Source: Methanosarcina sp. UBA289 (lineage in GTDB: Archaea; Halobacteriota; Methanosarcinia; Methanosarcinales; Methanosarcinaceae). Taken from it: a stretch of DNA of 64,000 nucleotides. Within the stretch, counting starts at the first letter, position 1. Each line of letters begins with the position of its first letter. Positions 1 through 8,701 of this stretch are shown piece after piece. Location: NCBI GenBank assembly GCA_002496565.1, contig DAKJ01000024.1, forward strand, positions 1-64,000, written 5' to 3'. The notes beneath the pieces are model-generated. The model did no database searches and was not told the origin of the DNA. It saw only the letters and a program-made list of their open reading frames with translations. A program made the translations under genes and the position numbers.

Positions 1-41
1 GAGCAAAATCCTGTGCACATTTACTCTACAGCAGGAAATTA
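1..41 (+). repeat. PKD-coding direct repeat, copy 1 of 2
   Basis: Bases 1-41 are identical to 244-284. Both encode the EQNPVHIYSTAGNY end of a PKD domain. The identity may extend upstream of the window. Perfect nucleotide identity between repeats inside one gene points to recent duplication or gene conversion. Confidence 0.9.
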
Positions 42-402
42 CACGGTCAGGCTTACAGTAAGCAATGTACATAATACGAATTCAACTTTCTCTTCAATCA
101 CTGTCCTGCCACCGTCTCCTCCTGCAGCAAACTTTACAACTAACCTCACACTCGGTTCGGCTCCATTAACAGTGCAGTTTATTGATTTCTCCGAAAATGC
201 ATCAGAATGGAACTGGGACTTTGGAGATGGATCAACCTCAACTGAGCAAAATCCTGTGCACATTTACTCTACAGCAGGAAATTATACTATTACTCTGACT
301 GCGTTCAATGTAGATGATCAGAATGTAAAAACAGGTGAGATTTCTGTATCTAAACCTCTAGATAAAAATGGGGATAATAACTCTAGAACGGAAACAGAAT
401 AA
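1..402 (+). CDS. PKD-domain surface protein, C-terminal part
   Basis: The reading frame is open from the first base of the window, so the gene starts outside it. The visible 133 residues hold the end of one PKD (Ig-like beta-sandwich) domain and one complete PKD domain with the typical WxWDFGDG core and the closing 'HxYxxAGNYTxxLT' strand, then a short polar tail. PKD domains are common in extracellular and S-layer-associated proteins of Methanosarcina, where they act as spacers or adhesion modules. The stop codon overlaps the ATG of the signal peptidase gene (TAATGA), so the two are probably co-transcribed. The rest of the protein, including any signal peptide, is not visible. Confidence 0.85.
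   Translation, partial: EQNPVHIYSTAGNYTVRLTVSNVHNTNSTFSSITVLPPSPPAANFTTNLTLGSAPLTVQFIDFSENASEWNWDFGDGSTSTEQNPVHIYSTAGNYTITLTAFNVDDQNVKTGEISVSKPLDKNGDNNSRTETE
244..284 (+). repeat. PKD-coding direct repeat, copy 2 of 2
   Basis: Second copy of the 41-base repeat that begins at base 1. After it the two copies diverge quickly. Confidence 0.9.
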
Positions 403-1433
403 TGAAAGAAATAAAAATTCTCCAGATAGCAATTTTTCTGCTCATTATAGTTTTTTTAGTCAGTGCTTTAATTCCATTCTTTACAGGGTCAGAGAAACCC
501 ATGATTGTATTGAGTGGAAGCATGACCCCGATAATGCTACCTGGAGATATGGTTATTATAAGATCCGTAGATCCAAATGACCTTGTTGTCGGGGACGTTA
601 TAGCCTTTAAAGATCCAGGGGATAAACCCAATAGTTTCATCACTCACCGAATAATTTCCTTAGAAGAAGGAAAAAAGCGTATCTTCCAGACAAAAGGGGA
701 TGCAAACAATGTAAAAGACGATTTTAAGGTGCCTGCATCAGATGTTGTGGGAAGACTAACATTTGTTATCCCATTTGTAGGCTATCTTCCCGAGATCTCA
801 AAAAATAATCATATTTTTCTCTTGACAATCATAATGCCTGCAAGTTTGCTCGTCATCGAGGAAATAAGAAATTTGATTCTGTACAGCAACCCTGCACGTG
901 CTAGAAAATTCGAAATCGAACAGAAGAAAATGGCCAGGAGAATCTATTATATGATAAAAGGGAAAAGACTGGCAGCAATCATTCTTATAACCGGGCTTAT
1001 TTCTACAGGGATAGTCATACCCAATCTGGGAACGAATGGATCTATAATTCTTGAGAGAGAAAACACTATAGAGAATTCCAGATCTCTTCCTATGGTATAC
1101 GTTTTCACACCTGAAGATTCGGGACAGAGAATTGCGATTAATTCCTGGTACGGAGTGGTTACTCCGGATAATGAGACTCAGGTTATCGCGCCGGAAAACA
1201 CACCTTCAACGATCAGCTCGGTACCTTATGTTTTGCCGGTCTTCTGGATAGTTAAGCTTGCAGAAATAAACCCTTACTTTCCTGCTATTACAGGGGTTGG
1301 ATTATATACTTTTCTATCTACACTACTTTTAGTTCCCCTCTGGTACCAAAAATCGAGTATTGGCAAAAAAAGTAAAAAGAGAAAGCTCCGCCGTTTGGTC
1401 GCACAGTGGAAGATGGCATTCCATCTGGAATAA
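402..1433 (+). CDS. Signal peptidase I (archaeal/ER S26B type)
   Basis: A 343-residue membrane protease. Residues 7-27 form an N-terminal membrane helix. The catalytic serine is Ser40 in LSGSMTP and the general base is His82 in ITHRI, the Ser-His arrangement of the archaeal and ER (S26B) branch, in place of the Ser-Lys dyad of bacteria. Further hydrophobic segments lie near residues 140-158, 195-212 and 285-310, so the protein is longer than a minimal signal peptidase. It removes signal peptides from exported proteins on the outer face of the membrane. The ATG overlaps the stop of the upstream PKD gene, and a DUF5305-like gene follows, so this may be a dedicated peptidase for a local set of surface proteins. 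Confidence 0.88.
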   Translation: MKEIKILQIAIFLLIIVFLVSALIPFFTGSEKPMIVLSGSMTPIMLPGDMVIIRSVDPNDLVVGDVIAFKDPGDKPNSFITHRIISLEEGKKRIFQTKGDANNVKDDFKVPASDVVGRLTFVIPFVGYLPEISKNNHIFLLTIIMPASLLVIEEIRNLILYSNPARARKFEIEQKKMARRIYYMIKGKRLAAIILITGLISTGIVIPNLGTNGSIILERENTIENSRSLPMVYVFTPEDSGQRIAINSWYGVVTPDNETQVIAPENTPSTISSVPYVLPVFWIVKLAEINPYFPAITGVGLYTFLSTLLLVPLWYQKSSIGKKSKKRKLRRLVAQWKMAFHLE

Positions 1434-1694
1434 ACCTATGGAATCCATGCTCTAATGGAATTTGACGCTTATAGCCTTGTGAGTAATATAAACTTACCTG
1501 TCTGCAGGAATCAAAACGTGTACACTGTAAAACTAAGGTATCGAGTAACGAAAGTTTTCAAGTGTATGGAAAATGTCGCCTATCAATGATGGAATATCTG
1601 CATAACACATATGGAATAATCACTAGAAGATGGTGGTAAAACGGTAGAAACTGTACTCTTTAAATTAAAAAACATTTTAATAGACAATGCGAAT

Positions 1695-2693
1695 ATGCTC
1701 ATCTTTATATCTTTTTTGGGAATGATTCTTTCTGGTCTCTGGATGCATGAGGAATATACCAGGGCATCATATGAAGAAAAGAATGTAACTTCCTATACGC
1801 AGCTTGGCAGTTATACATATTCAGCCCCTGTAACAAAGTCCAACCCTCTCTACCCGAAAGGTACTAGGCTTGAAATGGGAAATCCGGCTTATTTTTATTC
1901 AGTATCTCCTACCGCAGACATTTCTTTCGTATACAGCATTGAAGCCGAAGATTCTGCCGATCTCAATGTAAAAGCTAAGACAATGATTGTGGCAAAATGT
2001 GGGGAAGGGTTCGGAGAAGAGCAGGAAATTTTCTGGCAGAAAAATTTCCAGGTTGGCGATTCAATAACCACTAAGATGAAAAATGGAGATTCTCTGACCT
2101 CGCATTTTACCATTGACGTGCCTGAAATCCAATTAATGGTAAAGGAAGTGCAGGATCAGTTGAACTATTCCTCAAGTCCAACGACAGAAATTGTTACCAT
2201 TATCCAGTATGAAGGGAAAATAAACGAAGAAAACGTTAAAGGTGTGAAAAATTTTGCTATACCTGTCAATATCAGTTCCACATACTATCAGATGCCTGAA
2301 AATCTAAGTTTCAGCGAAGATAAGTATAAAAGTATCATGATTAAAAAACCTCCTTCACTATCAAAGATCAAATTTCCTCTGTTTTTATTTTTGTTAAGCG
2401 CAATTTTAGAGGGCATGCTCATTCCTATCCGGAAAATGAATAAAATTGATCGGGCATACATAGAAAAATTAGAAAAAGAAAGCAAAAATTCGTCTTTTAA
2501 AGAGTTCATCAGCAAAGGAGAACTCCCAGAAGACAGGAAATCTTTTCTTCAGATTAAGATTTCTTCACTTAAGGACCTTGTGGATGCTGCTGTAGATATG
2601 AATGAAAGGGTAATTCATGATGCAAAATCGGGAGAATATTTCATAATTCATAATGGTACATTATATATTTTCTTTGACACATCATCAGAATAA
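1695..2693 (+). CDS. DUF5305-like membrane-anchored extracellular protein
   Basis: 332 residues from the first ATG. There is a hydrophobic segment at residues 1-16, a long extracytoplasmic beta-rich region, a second membrane helix near 226-244, and a charged cytoplasmic tail. The layout and neighbourhood fit the archaeal DUF5305 family, often found beside signal peptidases; this is recognition from memory. The frame stays open upstream of the ATG and would add a lysine-rich amphipathic stretch (KLKNILIDNAN from about base 1662) without an ATG, GTG or TTG. The true start may therefore be non-canonical, or the first helix may have lost its start codon. An ATG at 1630 is in another frame and stops after five codons. 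Confidence 0.65.
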   Translation: MLIFISFLGMILSGLWMHEEYTRASYEEKNVTSYTQLGSYTYSAPVTKSNPLYPKGTRLEMGNPAYFYSVSPTADISFVYSIEAEDSADLNVKAKTMIVAKCGEGFGEEQEIFWQKNFQVGDSITTKMKNGDSLTSHFTIDVPEIQLMVKEVQDQLNYSSSPTTEIVTIIQYEGKINEENVKGVKNFAIPVNISSTYYQMPENLSFSEDKYKSIMIKKPPSLSKIKFPLFLFLLSAILEGMLIPIRKMNKIDRAYIEKLEKESKNSSFKEFISKGELPEDRKSFLQIKISSLKDLVDAAVDMNERVIHDAKSGEYFIIHNGTLYIFFDTSSE

Positions 2694-3027
2694 AATACCA
2701 AAATGAGTAATTCAAGCTTGATGCTGTGAGTTTACTTAAGCTGAATACCTGCAGTTTGCTGTGAGTAGAAACTTGCCTAAGAATAGTTGTTAATCTGCAT
2801 TCGAGAGCAAGTATCTTTAAATTATTTTTTAAACCCATACTGAGTTTTTGACAAATAGTTTAAAAACAAAAAATTAAAAGAGTATATGTGATGGTATATA
2901 AACCAATCAAGATAGAATTCAAATTTCTTATATTTTTATAGGTGGTATGGGAAAAAGATAAACTAATTACAAATAGGTCTTACTTAACAAGTTTTCCAAT
3001 CATTCAACTATTGTTGCGCTGGTAACT
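2694..3027. other. Intergenic spacer, nothing recognised
   Basis: AT-rich spacer between the convergent DUF5305-like and cofC genes. I see no coding frame, RNA gene or strong hairpin. Confidence 0.5.
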
Positions 3028-3654
3028 TCAAATTGGAGCCAATCTTACCCTTCCCCTGCTTATTTCAAGCCTGAATTTTTTGTTTATATATTCTTTTGCA
3101 GGTCCTTTTCCATGTATGAGAAGTTCTACCAGATCTTCGGGCTCATCGATATCGGTACCTGCGAAGAAAGAGTCATATATCTCAAAGTTCTGCTCGAATT
3201 CGGCTGCAATTGAACAATGATTCAGAAAACTCGAACCATAATACCTTACCCTATAGCTCGAGGGATTCTTTATAAAAAGAGCATTGGTACCTCCCCCTTT
3301 CCCAGGGACGATACAGATATCCTTTTTAGTCGAAATTATTTCTTTTACGTGCTCAGAAGAAAGAAGGGGAAGATCAGCCATAACAATCATAACCGGCTCT
3401 TCAGCCTGCTCAAGATACCTGTTAAGAGCCTCGTTCAGATCGTCTTTGTCAAGAAGCACATTGGCTTTCTTCATATTCTCAAGTCCATACATCGAAGGAC
3501 TGAGAATATCGATTTTTTCTATACCGGCTTCCTTAAGGGTGTCTATTACCTGATTCAGCATCAGTTCCACGAACTCTTCTCGCTCTTTCCGAGTCAAGAC
3601 AGGGGACAATCTGGATTTTGCACTGGATTTTTTATAGGGGATTACAGCTTTCAT
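3028..3654 (-). CDS. cofC: 2-phospho-L-lactate guanylyltransferase
   Basis: 208 residues, the usual CofC length. CofC activates 2-phospholactate (or phosphoenolpyruvate in some lineages) with GTP to make the guanylylated intermediate that CofD joins to Fo, a step in coenzyme F420 synthesis. The N-terminus MKAVIPYKKSSAKSRLSP is typical of the family, with the basic KSRL nucleotide-binding segment. Other features are a VMADLPLL motif near residue 95 with the metal-binding aspartate, a 'PGKGGGTNALF' segment, and a GTDIDEPEDL motif near residue 165. It lies downstream of the cofH/cofG operon on the same strand, separated by a 376-base spacer that contains a structured repeat. The cytoplasmic function is well supported by this context. 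Confidence 0.93.
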   Translation of the reverse strand: MKAVIPYKKSSAKSRLSPVLTRKEREEFVELMLNQVIDTLKEAGIEKIDILSPSMYGLENMKKANVLLDKDDLNEALNRYLEQAEEPVMIVMADLPLLSSEHVKEIISTKKDICIVPGKGGGTNALFIKNPSSYRVRYYGSSFLNHCSIAAEFEQNFEIYDSFFAGTDIDEPEDLVELLIHGKGPAKEYINKKFRLEISRGRVRLAPI

Positions 3655-3881
3655 CTGAACTCCTGAAAATCTAAGTTAGAATAAGTAAACATAAACCTTA
3701 AATTTAATTCACTGAAATTTATATAATTGATTAAAACCCCTGTGGCCGAAAATTCATTTTTCTTCTGGTTCCGGCTTGCAGGCGATTTTACTGGCTCTGG
3801 CTCATTTTAGATCATTAAGTTTACTGAAAAGGGAACATGAAAAGTCAGTAACTTTACAAAACTTGCCATCTCAGGCAAATT

Positions 3882-4028
3882 AACCTTATTCTATATGTCA
3901 GCCTTCTTGGCTCAGCTTAGTATCTTTTCATTATAGTTCAGCCCTCTTGAGCGAACGAAGTGAGCGAAAAGGGCTCCGTCCTCCCGAGACGGGACTCGGG
4001 TGACGGAACTCGGGCGGCAACTCGGGTA
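3882..4028 (-). repeat. Structured 3'-end dispersed repeat, copy A
   Basis: This stretch ends two bases before the stop codon of the second cofH. It is clearly related to 45818-45965, which sits just behind pdxS. Shared blocks include TCAGCCCTCTTGAGCGAA, GAGCGAAAAGGGC and CCGTCCTCCCGAGACGGGAC. AGCCCT pairs with AGGGCT across about 25 bases, and CCCG-AGA-CGGG makes a second short hairpin. It is probably transcribed as the 3' UTR of cofH. Confidence 0.75.
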
Positions 4029-4030
4029 GG

Positions 4031-5197
4031 TTACTCTTTACTGCCTATCTTTGTTTTTCCTAAACTGGGAAGGGTGCCTACTCTATTAGGGAAGTCTGGT
4101 TCTACCTTTCTGTAGAGAGTATCTCTATGCATAGGGATTCTTCCTGCCCCTTTTATCATCCATTCGAATTCGGCGGGAGACACATATTCTCCGTGATTTC
4201 CTCCGGACGCTGTTGAGATCTGGTCTTCCATAAGCGTGCCTCCCAGATCATTTGCTCCGCAGTGCAGGGCGAATTGAGCAAGTTTTTTACCGAGCTTAAC
4301 CCAGGTGGCCTGAATATTGTTTACATAAGTGTGGAGGATTATCCGGGAAATGGCAATGAGCTGCAGGTCTTCAAGTCCTGTGCTTGCAAACTTTCCGGAT
4401 GCCAGTAGTTTTTCTCCTATCCTGTTATTATAGGGCAAAAAGGACATCGGAATAAGTTCTGTGAATCCTCTTGTTTCTTTCTGGATTTCTCGAATAGTGA
4501 ATACATGATCCAGACGTTCTTCGAGCGTCTCCACATGACCATACATAATAGTTGCATTCGTGGAAATTCCGGTTTTATGAGCGGTTTTTATAGTATCTAT
4601 CCATTGCTGAGTATTTATTTTTCCTGGACAGATTATCTTTCTCACCCTATCTGATAGAATCTCGGCCGAGGTTCCGGTAAGCGAATCAAGACCGCTTTCT
4701 TTAAGTTTACGCAGAGCCTCTTTTACGGGCATGCCTGAAATTCCCGCCGCATAGTTTACTTCCATCGGGGACAGAGCATGAATGCAGATTTCAGGAAACT
4801 CGGCTTTTATTGACTCTACAATCTCAAGATAGAACTCCATGTCGATTTCAGGGATATATCCTCCCTGGATACAAACCTCGACAACCCCGGCTTTTCTGGC
4901 CTCACATACCTTTTCCAGGATTTCTTCCACACTCAGTATGTACCCTTTTTCAGTTCTGTAAGCACAGAATCCGCAGTTTCCTACGCATTTATTTGTGATG
5001 TAAATATTTTGGTTGGTGACATAACTGACGGTATCGCCTACGGCATGGGCTCGCAGGGTGTCGGCAAGTTCGAATAACTCAAATGGGCTTCCTTTGAGCA
5101 GGATAAGCGCATCCTCTTTGGTACAGTTTCCCTCATATGCCCTCTCAAGGACATCATCGGGTATTGCTGTCGGTTTTTTCATGTACATCCCGATCAT
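4031..5197 (-). CDS. cofH: FO synthase subunit 2, second paralogue (CofH)
   Basis: 388 residues from the longest ATG. It is a radical SAM enzyme with CxxxCxxC at Cys71, Cys75 and Cys78 (KCVGNCGFC). CofH joins 5-amino-6-ribitylaminouracil to a tyrosine-derived radical in the first half of deazaflavin (Fo) formation; CofG completes the ring. This is one of two adjacent CofH-type genes (compare 5238-6362); they are collinear throughout but clearly diverged, so the duplication is old. The start is uncertain: ATGs also occur at 5188 and 5182, and the AGGA ribosome site suits one of these later ones better. A 40-base gap separates it from the upstream paralogue in one operon. It could have shifted substrate or regulation, but the cluster-binding cysteines are intact. 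Confidence 0.9.
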   Translation of the reverse strand: MIGMYMKKPTAIPDDVLERAYEGNCTKEDALILLKGSPFELFELADTLRAHAVGDTVSYVTNQNIYITNKCVGNCGFCAYRTEKGYILSVEEILEKVCEARKAGVVEVCIQGGYIPEIDMEFYLEIVESIKAEFPEICIHALSPMEVNYAAGISGMPVKEALRKLKESGLDSLTGTSAEILSDRVRKIICPGKINTQQWIDTIKTAHKTGISTNATIMYGHVETLEERLDHVFTIREIQKETRGFTELIPMSFLPYNNRIGEKLLASGKFASTGLEDLQLIAISRIILHTYVNNIQATWVKLGKKLAQFALHCGANDLGGTLMEDQISTASGGNHGEYVSPAEFEWMIKGAGRIPMHRDTLYRKVEPDFPNRVGTLPSLGKTKIGSKE

Positions 5198-5237
5198 TCC
5201 TGTTTAAGCTAATATTTCTACCCCAATGGATAAATTC

Positions 5238-6362
5238 TCATTTGGCTCTGCACCCTGATCTCTTCGGATTTCGTGAGACCAGCTCATTAACTCTTCCGTA
5301 CAGAGTGTTTCTCTCTTTTGGAACTCTACCGGCTCCATAGATCATCCATTCAAGTTCTTCTACAGATATCTGTTCTCCATTAGAAGCTCCTGCAGATCTG
5401 GAAATGCTTTCTTCCATAAGCGTACCCCCAAGATCGTTAGCGCCGCAGTGAAGGGCGAATTGAGCAAACTTTTTCCCTAACTTCACCCAGCTTGCTTGAA
5501 TATTATCTACATGTCCGTAGAGTAGAATACGAGAAATTGCATAAGTTTTCAGATCCTCAAGTCCAGGAGTGGCATATCGACCTTCTTTAATCATCTTTTC
5601 CCCTACTGGATTATTATAGGGCATAAAAGGCAGGGGCACAAATTCAGTAATCCCGCCTGTTTCTTTCTGGATTTCCCTTATAATCAACATATGATCGATT
5701 CTCTCCTCTAGGGTCTCGATATGCCCATACATCATTGTTGCAGTTGTTGGAATGCCTGCAGCATGTGCCTGCCTAACTACCTCAATCCATTCTGCTGTCT
5801 TTAGTTTCGAGGGGCAGATTATCTCCCGCACCCTGTCTGAAAGAATTTCGGCTGCAGTTCCTGGCATTGTGTCAAGCCCACTTTTCTTGAGCCTGAAAAG
5901 GGCTTCTTTTACCGTGATTCCACTATTACGGGCAGCGTGGTATACTTCCATTGGTGAAAAAGAGTGAATATGCATTTCAGGAAACTCGGCTTTTATAGCT
6001 TCTACAATCCCAAGGTAAAAATCCAGGCCTACCTCAGGAAGAAGCCCGCCCTGAATACATACTTCTGTAGCATTTGCCTGTTCTGCCTCTCTGACCTTTC
6101 CCAGAATTTCCTCAAGGCTGAGAACCCGGCCTGTATTTGTCCGGAATGCACAGAATCTACAGGTTCCTACACATCGGCTGGTAAAGTTAATGTTCCGGTT
6201 TACTACGTAAGTAACTATATTTCCTGTTGCAAGGGAGCGGAGTTCGTCCGCAAACCTGAAGAGTTCTAAAGGAGGGAGCTCCAGGAGCAGAAGCCCATCT
6301 TCTTTTGTGCTTTTCCCCTGGTATGCACGTTCTATGAGATCTTCGGGAATCCTGTTATTCAT
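5238..6362 (-). CDS. cofH: FO synthase subunit 2 (CofH)
   Basis: 374 residues with the radical SAM motif at Cys64, Cys68 and Cys71 (RCVGTCRFC). Sequence typical of CofH includes SFSPMEV, MMYGHIETLEER and HCGANDLGGTL. With CofG it makes Fo, the deazaflavin precursor of F420, from tyrosine and the ribityl-uracil of the riboflavin pathway. It starts 25 bases after cofG on the same strand and is followed 40 bases later by a paralogue, so all three are probably one transcript. The divergent fpo operon encodes the main F420H2-oxidising complex. Confidence 0.95.
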   Translation of the reverse strand: MNNRIPEDLIERAYQGKSTKEDGLLLLELPPLELFRFADELRSLATGNIVTYVVNRNINFTSRCVGTCRFCAFRTNTGRVLSLEEILGKVREAEQANATEVCIQGGLLPEVGLDFYLGIVEAIKAEFPEMHIHSFSPMEVYHAARNSGITVKEALFRLKKSGLDTMPGTAAEILSDRVREIICPSKLKTAEWIEVVRQAHAAGIPTTATMMYGHIETLEERIDHMLIIREIQKETGGITEFVPLPFMPYNNPVGEKMIKEGRYATPGLEDLKTYAISRILLYGHVDNIQASWVKLGKKFAQFALHCGANDLGGTLMEESISRSAGASNGEQISVEELEWMIYGAGRVPKERNTLYGRVNELVSRNPKRSGCRAK

Positions 6363-6387
6363 TTTTCAATTTCTCCGCGTGCCCTTT

Positions 6388-7389
6388 TCAGGGTTGTTTC
6401 CTGTAACCGTCAGTATCCGCGAGTAGTTCTATAAGCTCGCCTATTCTACCCATATACCACCCTTTTTTTACATACTGAGGATAAATTGGCAGGCGTTCCC
6501 TGAGCAAAATAGGACCAAGTTTCTCTTTCAGGTTCTTTACATCCGGCCATTCGGCTTCAGGGTTAATCCAGTCAATTGTCAGTGGGGATATACCTCCCAG
6601 ATCACCTACCCCTTTTGCGATAAGGGCTTTTGGATCTATAAGGTTTGGGGCAACCTGCACTGCCACATCAGGAGGGAGAATCTGCCTTGCCAGGACTATA
6701 GTATCAATCATCTGCTCTACCGTAGGTGCGGGAAAGTTTTCCATTGCCGTTCCGGGTTTTGGGGCAAAATTCTGGATTATAACCTCTTGGATATGCCCGT
6801 ATTCCATGTGGAGGTCCGCAATAGCCTTAAGGGACTCTATTCTGTCCTCCCTTTTCTCCCCAATCCCTACAAGGAGGCCTGTAGTATAGGGAATCTGGAG
6901 TTTTCCGGCTTCACGGATGGTCTCAAGCCTGAGTTCTGGAACTTTACCAGGGCAGTCTTTATGGGCGTCCAGGATTGCCGTGCTTTCAAGCATGAGGCCC
7001 ATGCTTGCGTTGAGAGGCTTTAAAGCCTTCAGCTCCGAACGCGTCATGATTCCTGCATTCGTATGAGGGAGGATTCCTATCTCGATTGCAGTTTCACAGA
7101 GAAAACAAAAGTATTCCAGGGTGGAAGAATAACCAAGTTCTTCAAGCCACTTCCTGTATTCTGGAACTTCCTCAGCATCCTCTCCGAAGGTGAAAAGGGC
7201 TTCAGTGCACCCCGCCTTTACCCCATTTTCAAGCACAGGAAGGATTTCTCTGGGCTTCATGAGCCTGGCACCCGGTTGTCCGGGTTCCCGCCTGAAGCCG
7301 CAGTACCCACAATGGTTCCTGCAGATGTTGGTTACAGGGATGAAAACATTTTTCGAGTAGGTTACAAAACTGGAATTTTTTGGTGGAAT
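6388..7389 (-). CDS. cofG: FO synthase subunit 1 (CofG), apparent AUU start
   Basis: The first ATG (7260) lies after the essential cysteines. In the same frame upstream the sequence reads FVTYSKNVFIPVTNIC and then RNHCGYCGF, giving the radical SAM CxxxCxxC that any CofG needs. The frame is open back to a stop at 7429-7431, but contains no ATG, GTG, TTG or CTG. The best start is ATT at 7387-7389, preceded by AGGTG (7397-7401) with seven bases between them. This gives 333 residues, a normal CofG length, with Cys23, Cys27 and Cys30. CofG closes the deazaflavin ring of Fo. It begins 34 bases after the CrtI-like gene and is followed by cofH. A sequencing error that destroyed an ATG is the alternative. 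Confidence 0.9.
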   Translation of the reverse strand: MPPKNSSFVTYSKNVFIPVTNICRNHCGYCGFRREPGQPGARLMKPREILPVLENGVKAGCTEALFTFGEDAEEVPEYRKWLEELGYSSTLEYFCFLCETAIEIGILPHTNAGIMTRSELKALKPLNASMGLMLESTAILDAHKDCPGKVPELRLETIREAGKLQIPYTTGLLVGIGEKREDRIESLKAIADLHMEYGHIQEVIIQNFAPKPGTAMENFPAPTVEQMIDTIVLARQILPPDVAVQVAPNLIDPKALIAKGVGDLGGISPLTIDWINPEAEWPDVKNLKEKLGPILLRERLPIYPQYVKKGWYMGRIGELIELLADTDGYRKQP

Positions 7390-7423
7390 GGTAAAACACC
7401 TGCTGGGGTTTGTTTCTGAAATT

Positions 7424-8701
7424 TCAGCCTAAGACTTTCTTCATGGTTGAAGCTACACCGAGAGTTAAACCTTCGACTTCGATGCCTCCTCTACCTTTGG
7501 CTCCGTCCCCTACAACGTAGAGCCCGGGAATCGGAGTTTCATTGCCAGGGTCGGTACCTGAGGCTGCCCTGTTTACCGGCCAGTTGTCATGGTATGACTG
7601 AATGAGCAGAACTTCGTATTTTTTGTCGGGAAAGATTTCTTTAAGATCCTGAAGCCCTAATTCTATTTCGGCTTCGAGATTTTTCACATTCTCTGGAGCT
7701 ACGTATTGATGGGACATTGTAAGGTGCTTGCCAGGTGGAGCGAGTTTAGGATCAACATGCGTAACCTCATCGATCCCATTTACCCTTCTTGCGTATGGGG
7801 TCAGAAGGACACCCGAGTGCCCTACTAGCGGTTCGTCTGCAGAAAGGCAAATCTTTATGCCGGCCGAGGGTTTCAGGGTTTCAAGCTTTTTGAGGTATTC
7901 TGAGTCTTTCTCTACTGCAAGAGCTTCCCTGCAAAGACAGGCTGTTGCAACATGTCCCAGATTGCTGATGACCAGATCTGCTTTATAGGCTTCCTCCCCA
8001 ATGAGCACGCCTGCAGCTTTGCCGTTTTCCAAAAGGATTTTTGAAACCTCAGTTTTAGTATGAATCTCTCCGCCGTTTGCAGTAATTACACTTTCCAGAG
8101 CATCGATCACTCCTTTGCATCCTCCAATAGGAATGCCTGGACCACCGAATCTGTACATGTTTTCGATAATCTCGAAGATTTCCTCTACAGGGACTTCATC
8201 ACTTCTCATGCTCAATGCCCAGCCGCAGAACGAATCTGCAAATTTTACAAGCCATTCGTCCTTAAACTGGGTTTTGATCCAGGCCTGCAGACTGCTTCCT
8301 GTCGGGTGGTTCTTTCGTGTACTTACTATAAGAAGGGCGATCTTCAGGCGGTCTTTGTGTGAGAGAAGTGTGGAAAAATCAGAAAAAGAAATATCTTTGA
8401 AGCCTTTAGCATAATCTAGACTACCCTTTTTCAGGGGTACGCGCACGGTTGTTAAGTCTGATCTCACGATCTTCACATCAGCCCCAACCTCCTTAAGAAA
8501 CTGGGCCAGAGGGCCTGAAGGTCCGTGAGGTAGGATATGGAAAGCTCCGCTTGAAAGCTGGAAGCCTTTGTAACTGAGGTTTGTAAATCTTCCTCCGGTT
8601 ATAGGAAGCCTTTCAAAAACGTCTACCTGGTATCCTGCCTTTGAGAGCCTGGCAGCACTTAAAAGCCCTCCAAGTCCCGCACCAATTACAATCGCTTTCA
8701 C
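7424..8701 (-). CDS. CrtI-like NAD(P)/FAD-dependent oxidoreductase
   Basis: 425 residues. The N-terminus has the FAD dinucleotide-binding motif GAGLGGLLSAARLSKAGY followed by an acidic strand end and ITGGRF, the phytoene desaturase/CrtI signature. The C-terminus has GLYVVGDGAKGRGGIEVEG, which also contacts FAD. In Methanosarcina, CrtI relatives act on isoprenoid chains, for example in lipid hydration or desaturation. The substrate here is unknown. The start is GTG at 8701, overlapping the TGA stop of a 53-residue ferredoxin, which suggests coupled translation and a ferredoxin electron partner. It lies upstream of cofG in the same operon. A role in methanophenazine or archaeol chain metabolism is possible but is only inference. 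Confidence 0.8.
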   Translation of the reverse strand: MKAIVIGAGLGGLLSAARLSKAGYQVDVFERLPITGGRFTNLSYKGFQLSSGAFHILPHGPSGPLAQFLKEVGADVKIVRSDLTTVRVPLKKGSLDYAKGFKDISFSDFSTLLSHKDRLKIALLIVSTRKNHPTGSSLQAWIKTQFKDEWLVKFADSFCGWALSMRSDEVPVEEIFEIIENMYRFGGPGIPIGGCKGVIDALESVITANGGEIHTKTEVSKILLENGKAAGVLIGEEAYKADLVISNLGHVATACLCREALAVEKDSEYLKKLETLKPSAGIKICLSADEPLVGHSGVLLTPYARRVNGIDEVTHVDPKLAPPGKHLTMSHQYVAPENVKNLEAEIELGLQDLKEIFPDKKYEVLLIQSYHDNWPVNRAASGTDPGNETPIPGLYVVGDGAKGRGGIEVEGLTLGVASTMKKVLG

